Assembly (NCBI GenBank): GCA_020073265.1
Contig: JAIQFN010000041.1
Span: forward strand, 1-52,533
Source: Terriglobia bacterium
GTDB lineage: Bacteria > Acidobacteriota > Terriglobia > Bryobacterales > Bryobacteraceae
Length of the DNA stretch: 52,533 nucleotides
Reading direction: 5' to 3'
Made by a program: the position numbers and the translations under genes. The notes under the pieces are model-generated. The model made no database searches and was not told where the DNA came from. It was given only the letters and a program-made list of their open reading frames with translations. Shown here piece by piece: positions 41,407-49,342 of this stretch. The first letter of the stretch is position 1; every line of letters begins with the position of its first letter.

Positions 41407-43221
41407 GTGACGACCGTCCTTTCATCCTGGTGGCTGGCGATGGACGCCGTGGTGGCGGCTTGCCTGGTTCCGGTCGGCTTCTTGATTCTCATCAGCGGGT
41501 TGGACGACCTGGCGCTGGACACGGTGTGCCTGTGGGCCTGGATCAAGGGCCGCTTCGAGAAGACCGCGCGCCGAATCGCCCTGGACGAGCCGGACACGAG
41601 CCAGCCCGAGAAGCAAATCGCCATCTTCGTTCCGCTGTGGCACGAGCACGCGGTCATCGGCGGCATGGTGGAGCACAACGTCGCCGCCATCCACTACGAC
41701 AACTATCACTTCTTCATCGGCGCCTACCCGAACGACGACCTGACGCTCGATGCGGTCCGCGACCTCGAAACGCGCTTCCCGCATGTCCACCTGGCGGTCT
41801 GCCCGCACGACGGCCCAACCTCCAAAGCCGATTGCCTCAACTGGATCTACCAGCGCATGCTCCTGTTTGAAGAGCAGCACGGCCAGCGATTTGACGTCGT
41901 CGTCACGCACGATGCCGAGGATCTGATTCATCCCCAGGCGCTCTCGACGATCAACACCTACAGTGACCGGTACGACATGGTGCAGATTCCGGTGCTGCCC
42001 CTTCCCACGCCGTTTCCGAGCGTGGTGCACTCCATCTATTGCGATGAATTCTCGGAGTGGCAGATAAAGGATATGCCGGCGCGCCAGTTGATGGGCAGTT
42101 TTGTCCCGTCCAATGGCGTCGGCACCGGCATCACGCGCGACGCGCTCGAGAAACTGGCCAACGCGGAACACAATCTCATCTTCGAGCCGGCCTGCCTGAC
42201 CGAAGACTACGAGATCGGTCTGCGGCTGCACGAGCTCGGATGCGCCCAGGTGTTTGTGCCGTTGTCGGGATCGGGATCAGCCATCGTCGCGACGCGCGAG
42301 TTCTTTCCGCAGACCGTGCATTCCGCGATCCGGCAGCGCACCCGCTGGACCATGGGCATCGGGCTGCAGTGCTGGGAGCGCCACGGGTGGCGCGGGAACT
42401 TCGCGCAGGTCTACTGGTTCTGGCGCGACCGCAAGGGTCTGTTCGGAAATCCGCTCAGCCTGATCACCAATTTCCTGTTCGTGTACGGCCTGGCCTCCTG
42501 GTTCGCGGCGCGCGTTTCAGGAACTGCCTGGAGCTTGCCGCAGCGCACACTCTATCCGGGTGTGTTGCTCGGCACGCTGCTCATCTGGATCCTGCACACC
42601 GCGGTGCGGGCCGGGTGCGCGCTACGAGTCTACGGCGCCTTCTTCGCGCTGGGCGTTCCGGTGCGGGCGCTGTGCGGCAACTGGATCAATACAGTAGCGG
42701 CAATGAAGGCCGTGTACCTCTACGCGCGCGCCAGGATCCTCCACGAGCCGCTGGTCTGGCTCAAAACCGAGCATGCTTATCCCTCCCGCAGCGCGCTGCT
42801 GGAGCACAAGCGGAAGCTGGGCGAGATTCTGGCCGGCTCGGGCTACGTCCCCGAGTGCGACGTGCTGCATGCGCTCGCCACGCAACCCGCCGGCACACGG
42901 CTCGGCGAATATCTCATCAAGCTTGGCAAGATCACCGAAGACGAGCTCTACGAAGCCCTGAGCCTGCAGCACAGCCTCCCGGTCGGACGGCTGGAGCCGT
43001 GGGTGATCAGCAGAAGCGCCGCCCGATCGCTGCCGCGCCATGTAGTCCACAGTTGGCAGGTGCTTCCTTTTCGGATCGAGTCGGGCAATCTGTTCGTGGC
43101 CAGCCCGGAGATCCCCAGCGACGAACTGAGCCGCACCCTGCGCGGATTCACCCGCCTGGCGCTGCGCTTTCACCTGGTCACGCCGCAGAACTTCGACGAG
43201 CTGACCCGCCAGTTGTTGTAA
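41407..43221 (+). CDS. NfrB-like membrane glycosyltransferase with C-terminal MshEN domain
   Basis: A 604-residue family-2 glycosyltransferase of the NfrB type. An N-terminal membrane helix precedes the GT-A core: D169 in VTHDAEDLIHP, D267 in LTEDYEIGLRLHE (TED), and Q310-R-T-R-W314 (QxxRW, processive GT2). Membrane helices follow (about 345-420). Residues about 450-604 form an MshEN (GspE_N) module: RLGEYLIKLGKITEDELYEA from residue 498, ending Q521, matches the cyclic-di-GMP-binding RLGxxL...Q pattern; KLGEILAGSGYVPECDVLHA is its first half. Start is GTG 41407 or TTG 41404. Known NfrB is activated by cyclic-di-GMP and makes an exopolysaccharide. Confidence 0.88.
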   Translation: MTTVLSSWWLAMDAVVAACLVPVGFLILISGLDDLALDTVCLWAWIKGRFEKTARRIALDEPDTSQPEKQIAIFVPLWHEHAVIGGMVEHNVAAIHYDNYHFFIGAYPNDDLTLDAVRDLETRFPHVHLAVCPHDGPTSKADCLNWIYQRMLLFEEQHGQRFDVVVTHDAEDLIHPQALSTINTYSDRYDMVQIPVLPLPTPFPSVVHSIYCDEFSEWQIKDMPARQLMGSFVPSNGVGTGITRDALEKLANAEHNLIFEPACLTEDYEIGLRLHELGCAQVFVPLSGSGSAIVATREFFPQTVHSAIRQRTRWTMGIGLQCWERHGWRGNFAQVYWFWRDRKGLFGNPLSLITNFLFVYGLASWFAARVSGTAWSLPQRTLYPGVLLGTLLIWILHTAVRAGCALRVYGAFFALGVPVRALCGNWINTVAAMKAVYLYARARILHEPLVWLKTEHAYPSRSALLEHKRKLGEILAGSGYVPECDVLHALATQPAGTRLGEYLIKLGKITEDELYEALSLQHSLPVGRLEPWVISRSAARSLPRHVVHSWQVLPFRIESGNLFVASPEIPSDELSRTLRGFTRLALRFHLVTPQNFDELTRQLL

Positions 43222-43267
43222 ACTTCTCCCGGGGAACCCGCCCGGCACGGGTGGCGTCCAATCAGCA

Positions 43268-45703
43268 ATGCGGACCCTGCTGCGCAATCTCGTCCATAGT
43301 TCACGGTCGCTCCGCAAATCTCCGGCGTTCACCATCGCGGCCGTCGCGACGCTGGCGCTCGGCATCGGCGCCAACACCGCCGTCTTCAGCGTGGTGGATG
43401 CGTTGGTCCTGCGGCCGCTCCCGTATCGCGATCCGGCGCGGCTGGTGATGGTCTGGGACCAGTTGCTCAAACTCGGACTGGACCGCTATCAGACGTCGTT
43501 CGCAAACTACTACGCCTATCGCAGCCGGAACCAGGTTCTCGAGGACATCGCCGCGTTCTCGTTCAGCGACCTCAACCTGGAAGGCCAGGGCGGCGCGGTG
43601 CCCGAGCGCCTGGAGGCCATGCCGGTATCGGCCAATCTGTTTCCGGTGTTGGGAGTCCGCCCGATCCTGGGCCAGACCTTCATGCGCGAGCAGAACGAAG
43701 CTGGACGCGGCAACGCGGTGCTCCTGAGCTACGGGCTGTGGCGGCGCAGATTCGCAGCCGATCCCGGCATCGTGGGCCGGACCCTGCGCATGAACGGACA
43801 GGTCTATCTGGTCCAAGGCGTGATGCCGCCCGGATTCGCATTCAGCATCCGCACCATCAGCACACCGGACCTGTGGTTTCCGATGGCCATGCCTCAGAGT
43901 CCCTCCCGGCAAGGGCCGCCCATCTGGCTGGTCGCGCGGTTGAAGCCGGGAGTTTCGCTGGAGGAGGCGCGCGCGAATCTGAGCACGGTCGCCGCCGGAG
44001 TGGAAGCCGCCGATCATCCGTACACCGGGCCGCATGGCGAGGACGCCGGCTACCATGTGACGCTCGAGCCGTTGCGCGACCAGCTCTTCGGAAGCTACCG
44101 CACCAGCGTTCTGGTTCTGGCGGGCGCGGTAGTCTTCGTGTTGCTGATCGTGTGCGCCAACGTCGCCAACCTCCTGCTGGCCCGAGGAGCGCGCCGCCAA
44201 CGGGAAATCGCCGTGCGCGCGGCATTGGGAGCCACGCGTTCCCAGCTTCTCGGCGAGCTGATCGCCGAAAGCCTGCTGCTGGCCTTCGCCGGAGGTGTTC
44301 TCGGAACCCTGCTGGCCTGGTGGGGAATCGCGATCCTGCCGGCGCTGAGCCCGCTGCCGGTCGAAACCAGCCTCACCCTCGAATCTCGAGTGCTGGCCTT
44401 CACCGTCCTGCTGTCGCTTGTCACGGGATTGATTTTCGGCCTCGCCCCCGCGCTGCGCGCCGTACGATCAGAATTCAATCTCGCGGGCGGGCGAACAGTG
44501 CTGGCCGGCGGACGCAACCGGTTTCGAAGCAGTCTGGTGGCCGCCGAGGTCGCGCTCAGCGTGGCGCTGCTGGCCGGAGCCGGTTTGTTGCTGAAGAGCT
44601 TCCTGCACCTCCAAAGCATCGACCCGGGCTTCGACCCGCGCAACGTCCTCACGGTTGGCGTGACCCTGGTCAGCGCGCAGTATCGCAACGCCACGCCGCA
44701 GCGGCAGTTCTTCGGCCGGCTCATCGAGGCTGTGCGAACCATTCCAGGAGTCGAGTCCGCCGGATTCGTCAATATCCTGCCGCTGACCGGCTCAGGACGC
44801 AGCGGCGATCCCTTCAGCATCGAAGGACGGCCCTATGATTCTTCCGGCCGCGTGCCGCAGTTCGCCAGGCGTTACCGCGCCAGCCCCGGGTATTTCCAGG
44901 CCATGCGCATCCCGCTGCACAGCGGACGCCTGCTCGACGAGCGCGATACTCCCGACACCGAGCGCGTCGCCGTGATCAACGAAGCCCTGGCGCGCGGCTT
45001 CTGGCCCCAGGGCGACGCTATCGGTCAGCACATCATGATGGGCGCGCCCAGACCCGGCGTGCCGTGGCTCACCATCGTGGGCGTGGTGGCGGATATTCAC
45101 AACGCGGGCCTGCGCTGGGAACCGATCCCGCAAGTTTACACGGCGTTCGCACAGGATCCCACCAGCGCGGGCGCTGTGGTGCTGCGAACCAGGAACGATC
45201 CCATGTCGGTCGCGCTATCCGTCCGGCGCGCCATCAGCGCCATCGATCGCGGGCAGGCGGGATTCGACATCCAGACCATCCAGCAGCGCCTGGCCGGATC
45301 CATCCAGCAGGATAAGTTTCAAACTCAGCTGCTTGGCTTCTTCGCCATAGCCGCGCTGGCGCTGGCTTCGATCGGGATCTACGGCGTGCTGGAGCACTCG
45401 GTCAGCCAGCGCATCCCCGAGATCGGGCTGCGCATGGCCCTGGGCGCCGGGCGCGCGGACGTGCTACGGATGATCGTCGCCGAGGGCATGACACCGGCCC
45501 TACTCGGGCTGGCCGCGGGCCTGGCCGGCGCCTTTGCATTAACGCGCTTCCTCGAGTCGATGTTGTTCGGAGTGGCGCCGCACGATCCCTTCACCTTCGC
45601 CGCAATCCCGCTGCTGTTCGCGCTGGTGGCCTTGGCGGCCTGCGTGGTCCCGGCACGCCAAGCTATTCGAGTGGATCCGATGGCGGCGCTCCGCTGGGAA
45701 TAG
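43268..45703 (+). CDS. ADOP-type ABC transporter permease (FtsX/MacB-like)
   Basis: An 811-residue member of the acidobacterial duplicated orphan permease (ADOP) family. It has two MacB-PCD/FtsX halves. The N-terminal helix FTIAAVATLALGIGANTAVFSVV leads to a large periplasmic domain, then membrane helices around 280-385 (VFVLLIVCANVANLLLARGA). The second half repeats this, ending in IAALALASIGIYGVLEHSVSQ, EIGLRMALGAGR and helices near the C-terminus. FtsX signatures (RxxEIxxRxALGA) occur in both halves. No ATPase gene is nearby, as the family name implies. Possible role: efflux or envelope mechanotransduction. Confidence 0.95.
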   Translation: MRTLLRNLVHSSRSLRKSPAFTIAAVATLALGIGANTAVFSVVDALVLRPLPYRDPARLVMVWDQLLKLGLDRYQTSFANYYAYRSRNQVLEDIAAFSFSDLNLEGQGGAVPERLEAMPVSANLFPVLGVRPILGQTFMREQNEAGRGNAVLLSYGLWRRRFAADPGIVGRTLRMNGQVYLVQGVMPPGFAFSIRTISTPDLWFPMAMPQSPSRQGPPIWLVARLKPGVSLEEARANLSTVAAGVEAADHPYTGPHGEDAGYHVTLEPLRDQLFGSYRTSVLVLAGAVVFVLLIVCANVANLLLARGARRQREIAVRAALGATRSQLLGELIAESLLLAFAGGVLGTLLAWWGIAILPALSPLPVETSLTLESRVLAFTVLLSLVTGLIFGLAPALRAVRSEFNLAGGRTVLAGGRNRFRSSLVAAEVALSVALLAGAGLLLKSFLHLQSIDPGFDPRNVLTVGVTLVSAQYRNATPQRQFFGRLIEAVRTIPGVESAGFVNILPLTGSGRSGDPFSIEGRPYDSSGRVPQFARRYRASPGYFQAMRIPLHSGRLLDERDTPDTERVAVINEALARGFWPQGDAIGQHIMMGAPRPGVPWLTIVGVVADIHNAGLRWEPIPQVYTAFAQDPTSAGAVVLRTRNDPMSVALSVRRAISAIDRGQAGFDIQTIQQRLAGSIQQDKFQTQLLGFFAIAALALASIGIYGVLEHSVSQRIPEIGLRMALGAGRADVLRMIVAEGMTPALLGLAAGLAGAFALTRFLESMLFGVAPHDPFTFAAIPLLFALVALAACVVPARQAIRVDPMAALRWE

Positions 45704-45970
45704 ATGCGGAGCAGTGGGTTGTCGCCTTGGATCAGTATGTAGTATGCCTTACAATTAAGGCCGAGCCCAGCTAATCAAGCAATTAGCCTCTCTATAGTAA
45801 TCCAAGCTTCATCAATGGTTTGCAACGGTCGCCGCAACCGTTTATCAACCGTTGTTGCTCTTTTGCTTGACAGCAACCTTAGTCTTGAGCCAAAATTGAT
45901 CCCAATTGAAGCATCAGGGTTTAGCTCGAATATCACGTTCTCAATTACGAAGGCAAAAGAGGGGTACTCC
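45704..45970 (+). promoter_or_regulatory. AT-rich 5' leader with a consensus-like promoter for the TonB receptor gene
   Basis: This 267-base gap is markedly richer in A+T than its surroundings. TTGGAT (45727-45732) and TACAAT (45750-45755), 17 bases apart, make a good sigma-70-type promoter. Transcription would leave a leader of about 208 bases. It contains an interrupted hairpin, GCAACGGT (45822-45829) with ACCGTTG plus TTGC (to 45858), followed by CTCTTTTGC, which may attenuate transcription. A second TTGACA (45867-45872) lacks a matching -10. AAAGAGGGG before ATG 45971 is the ribosome-binding site. Confidence 0.5.
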
Positions 45971-48900
45971 ATGTCAAGAGCTATAGCTGCGTCTATACTT
46001 CTGTCGCTATTGTGCTGCCTGGTGATGTTTGCCCAGGACACTGGAACCATCACAGGAACCGTGGCCGACGAATCCGGTGCGGTCATCCCAAACGTGACCG
46101 TCACGATCACCAACAAGACCGCTGGCTTCTCGCGCACGGCTACCACCAACGCTGAGGGCTATTTCAGTGCGGTCGCGATTCCGGCTGGAAACTATGAGGT
46201 GAAGGCCGAGGTAGCAGGTTTCAGGACGCTGGTGCGCCCCGCGACGGTTGACGCCGGTGGGAGCACGCAGGTTAACATGCCCATGAGTCTGGGCCAGACC
46301 CAGGAAGTGGTCACCGTTGAGGCCGCTACCGCGCAGATCAACTACGAGACGCACAATATCACCGGCGTCATCCAGCGCAACGAGATTCAGGACATACCGC
46401 TGAATGGCCGCAGCTACCTGCAACTGGCGGCGCTGCAGCCTGGCGTCACCATCGCCTCGGGAACGGTGGCGCAGTTCAACGTGCTGTTCACGGTCAGCGT
46501 TCTGGGCGCCGGCAACCGCACCGCGGTCACCATCGACGGCGGTAACGTCTCGGACAACATCGACGTAGCCGGTGGCATGTCCTCGATGAACTTTTCGCAG
46601 GAGACGGTGCAGGAATTCCAGCTTTCGGAAGTAAACTTTGACATCGCCACTCCCATCGCTGCCGGCGGCGCCATCAACGTGGTGACGCGCTCGGGCAGCA
46701 ACGATTGGCACGGCAGCGGCTACTTCTTCTTCCGCGACCACAACATGGCGGCGTATCCGAACCTGAAGCGCCTACCCGGCCTAGCCGACCCGTTCTTTGC
46801 CCGCCGCAACCCGGGCTTTTCCATCGGTGGCCCGATCAAAAAGGACAAGCTTTTCTTTTTCTTCAATTACGAGTACATGAACCAGGTGCAGGCGCTGAGT
46901 ATTCAAACCACCGGTCCGGCTTTCTTCCCGCTGCAGAGCACCTACGGTAGCCCCTATATCGGCAAGCAAACCAGCCTTCGCCTGGACTACCACATTAACT
47001 CCAAGCACACGTTCTTCCTGCGCTATTCGCACGATGGCAATTCCGGCTTCGGGCAGTCGCTGGAGTTTGGTGATCCATCCAACTGGCCGCATAACGTCAA
47101 TTGGGCCGACCAATCCATCATCGGTCTCACCAGTTCTCTTACGCCGACCATCGTGAACGATATCCGCGTCCAATACAATTACTGGAACAACCACAACCTC
47201 CCGTCCAATGCGTCGGACTGCTCGGCTCCCTGCGTGGCAGGCATTGTGCCGAACCCCGCCGGCGGGACCGTTCCCATGCCGAACGTTTTCACCTTCTTCG
47301 GCTCCAACATGCCGGCCGTAGGGCCGAATTTCAACGCTCCGCAAGGACGCAATACGCGCCGGTTCGAACTAGTCGAATCGTTGAGCTGGCAGAAGGGTTC
47401 GCACCGCTTCAAGTTCGGCGGCGACCTGAATCCAACCAAGTCGGCTGGTCTGTGGGGCTTCTGCACGCCGCTATGCGTGGGTGCATTCTCACCGGATTAC
47501 GTCAGGGCGGCCGTGCTTCCGGCCGTGGGCGCCGCCACGTTCAACGCTCTGTTCCCCACCTTGCCCACCACGTTGAAGACCGATGCCGACGTTCTGAATC
47601 TGCCGGTCTTGAACATCAACAGCAGCATCTTCAGCGGCATCGGAGTCGGCAAGGTCTCCCTGCCCGCGGCCTACGACTACGATCAGAACAAACACTATGA
47701 CCAGTGGCGTATGTACTTCCAGGACGTCTGGAAGATTCGTCCCAACTTCACCTTCAATTACGGTCTGGCGTGGAACGCTCAGGCGGGCTTCTACAATTCC
47801 GATCTTCCGAAGCCGGCCCTGCTTTCGCCCATTCTCGGGACTGGCCCGGACGTGCTCGGGGCGACGGTGAACAACCTCAAAGAATTCCAACCCGCCGTTG
47901 GTTTTGCGTGGAGCCCGTTCAAGGACAACAAGACCGTGATTCGCGGCGGCGCGGGCATCTACTGGGACAGCACTCCCGGATACTACAAGCTGCGTGAGGC
48001 GTCCGTGATCGGACCTCCCGGCAGCGCCCGAAGCACGCTGTCCGCCAGCGCATTTACAAACCTCTACCCCGGTATTATCAACTTCAACACTGGCGCTCCG
48101 ATCCCTGTCGGCGCGGCTCTTCCGCTCAGCGCTCTCACCAACATGACGATCGGCCAGTTCATGAATCTGGTGAATCAGGAACTGCCCGCGGTAGCGGCGA
48201 TTCTAGCTCCAGACAACCCGGTCAGGAGCGGGGCTTTCCCGTACCCGAATCTCAACTTCGCTAAGCAGGGTGTGGAGATCTATCCGACCCACTTCCCGCT
48301 GGCGCGCAGTTATCAGACCTCCATTGGCATTCAGCGCGACCTGGGGTATGGCATGGTCCTTACTGCCGACTGGGCCCGCCGTCAGGGCGAGAACGTCAGC
48401 CTGGGAGAAGTGGACCAGAATCTCTTTGCACGCTATCTCGGCAGTCCCACGCCCGTGCCCGTGATTCCGCTTTGCGCCAAGATCCCGGATTTCGATCCTA
48501 CCCACGCGTGTTCCACAGGTAGCGTGACCTTCTGGACCGATCAAGGCCGTTCGGTTTACAACGGATTGCTGATGCGACTCAACAAGCGCTTCTCGCATCG
48601 CTACCAGTTCCAAGTCTCCTATGCGTACGCCAAGGCGCTCGGTGAAGCAGTTTGGGATGACACCAACTATATGGCAGGCTACGGCGAGTATCTGCCGCAC
48701 CATAACCTGGGGATTTCAGGTACGGTGAACATGCCTTGGGGCTTCACCCTGAGTCTCAACTCATCCATGATCAGCCGGACTCCGGTAACACCCACCGTCG
48801 GAAGCCTGATTATGCCGGGTACGGTAGCTGCAGGCAGCAGCGAGCCGCTTCCCGGCCTCGGTTACGGCTGCCTGGCTGCCGGATGCGGCCAGTCCGACCT

Positions 48901-49252
48901 TGCGACCGCGGTCGCCAACTTCAACAACAACATCGTGGGCACCAAGAACGCCCAAGGTGCGGCGATCGGACCCAAGCTGACTCTGCCGCAGAGCTACGAG
49001 TTCGGCGAGCCCACCATAACCCAGGACATTCGCCTCACCAAGACCTTCACCGTCAAGGAGCGGTGGAAGATCAATATCCTGGGCGAGATGTTCAACGTCT
49101 TCAATATCGCCAACCTCAGCGGATTCTCCTTCCAGTTGGATCCAGTGACTACAACCGCACCCGCCTTCGGTCAGCCGACGCAAAGAATCAATCAGACCTT
49201 CGGTTCGGCCGGACCGCGCGCGGTCCAGGTCGGCGCTCGCATCACTTTCTAA
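45971..49252 (+). CDS. Oar-like TonB-dependent outer-membrane receptor with carboxypeptidase-regulatory head
   Basis: A 1093-residue outer-membrane protein. Signal peptide AIAASILLSLLCCLVMFAQ, then a carboxypeptidase-regulatory beta-sandwich (TGTITGTVADESGAVIPNVTV to about residue 105), a plug-like region (IQRNEIQDIPLNGRSYLQLAALQPGV, AINVVTRSGSNDWHGSGYFFFRD), and a large beta-barrel. It ends QVGARITF with the terminal Phe usual for barrel insertion. GPIKKDKLFFFFNYEYMNQ is a landmark of acidobacterial Oar-type receptors, usually linked to large-substrate uptake. ATG 45971 is preferred as it opens the signal peptide. A strong terminator follows. Ligand unknown. Confidence 0.93.
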   Translation: MSRAIAASILLSLLCCLVMFAQDTGTITGTVADESGAVIPNVTVTITNKTAGFSRTATTNAEGYFSAVAIPAGNYEVKAEVAGFRTLVRPATVDAGGSTQVNMPMSLGQTQEVVTVEAATAQINYETHNITGVIQRNEIQDIPLNGRSYLQLAALQPGVTIASGTVAQFNVLFTVSVLGAGNRTAVTIDGGNVSDNIDVAGGMSSMNFSQETVQEFQLSEVNFDIATPIAAGGAINVVTRSGSNDWHGSGYFFFRDHNMAAYPNLKRLPGLADPFFARRNPGFSIGGPIKKDKLFFFFNYEYMNQVQALSIQTTGPAFFPLQSTYGSPYIGKQTSLRLDYHINSKHTFFLRYSHDGNSGFGQSLEFGDPSNWPHNVNWADQSIIGLTSSLTPTIVNDIRVQYNYWNNHNLPSNASDCSAPCVAGIVPNPAGGTVPMPNVFTFFGSNMPAVGPNFNAPQGRNTRRFELVESLSWQKGSHRFKFGGDLNPTKSAGLWGFCTPLCVGAFSPDYVRAAVLPAVGAATFNALFPTLPTTLKTDADVLNLPVLNINSSIFSGIGVGKVSLPAAYDYDQNKHYDQWRMYFQDVWKIRPNFTFNYGLAWNAQAGFYNSDLPKPALLSPILGTGPDVLGATVNNLKEFQPAVGFAWSPFKDNKTVIRGGAGIYWDSTPGYYKLREASVIGPPGSARSTLSASAFTNLYPGIINFNTGAPIPVGAALPLSALTNMTIGQFMNLVNQELPAVAAILAPDNPVRSGAFPYPNLNFAKQGVEIYPTHFPLARSYQTSIGIQRDLGYGMVLTADWARRQGENVSLGEVDQNLFARYLGSPTPVPVIPLCAKIPDFDPTHACSTGSVTFWTDQGRSVYNGLLMRLNKRFSHRYQFQVSYAYAKALGEAVWDDTNYMAGYGEYLPHHNLGISGTVNMPWGFTLSLNSSMISRTPVTPTVGSLIMPGTVAAGSSEPLPGLGYGCLAAGCGQSDLATAVANFNNNIVGTKNAQGAAIGPKLTLPQSYEFGEPTITQDIRLTKTFTVKERWKINILGEMFNVFNIANLSGFSFQLDPVTTTAPAFGQPTQRINQTFGSAGPRAVQVGARITF

Positions 49253-49279
49253 GTTAGATCGCATCTTCGTCAAAATGCA

Positions 49280-49313
49280 TGGGCCAGCAGAAATGCTGGC
49301 CCATTTTGTTTTT
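49280..49313 (+). terminator. Strong rho-independent terminator
   Basis: TGGGCCAGCA (49280-49289), loop GAAA, TGCTGGCCCA (49294-49303), a perfect 10-bp stem, followed by TTTTGTTTTT. It lies 27 bases after the TonB receptor stop and clearly ends that transcript. Confidence 0.93.
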
Positions 49314-49330
49314 GGCGGCGTTCAGCGGGG

Positions 49331-49336
49331 TATGAT
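49331..49336 (+). promoter_or_regulatory. Possible -10 box (TATGAT), leaderless-type spacing
   Basis: TATGAT is followed by six bases and ATG 49343, with no room for a ribosome-binding site. The -35 region falls in the T-run of the terminator and is not convincing. Same geometry as before 4191. Confidence 0.4.
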
Positions 49337-49342
49337 ATCCCC

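Noticed and set aside
45867-45872. TTGACA as the main promoter of the TonB receptor gene
   Set aside because: The hexamer is perfect, but no acceptable -10 lies 16-19 bases downstream; the TTGGAT/TACAAT pair is better.
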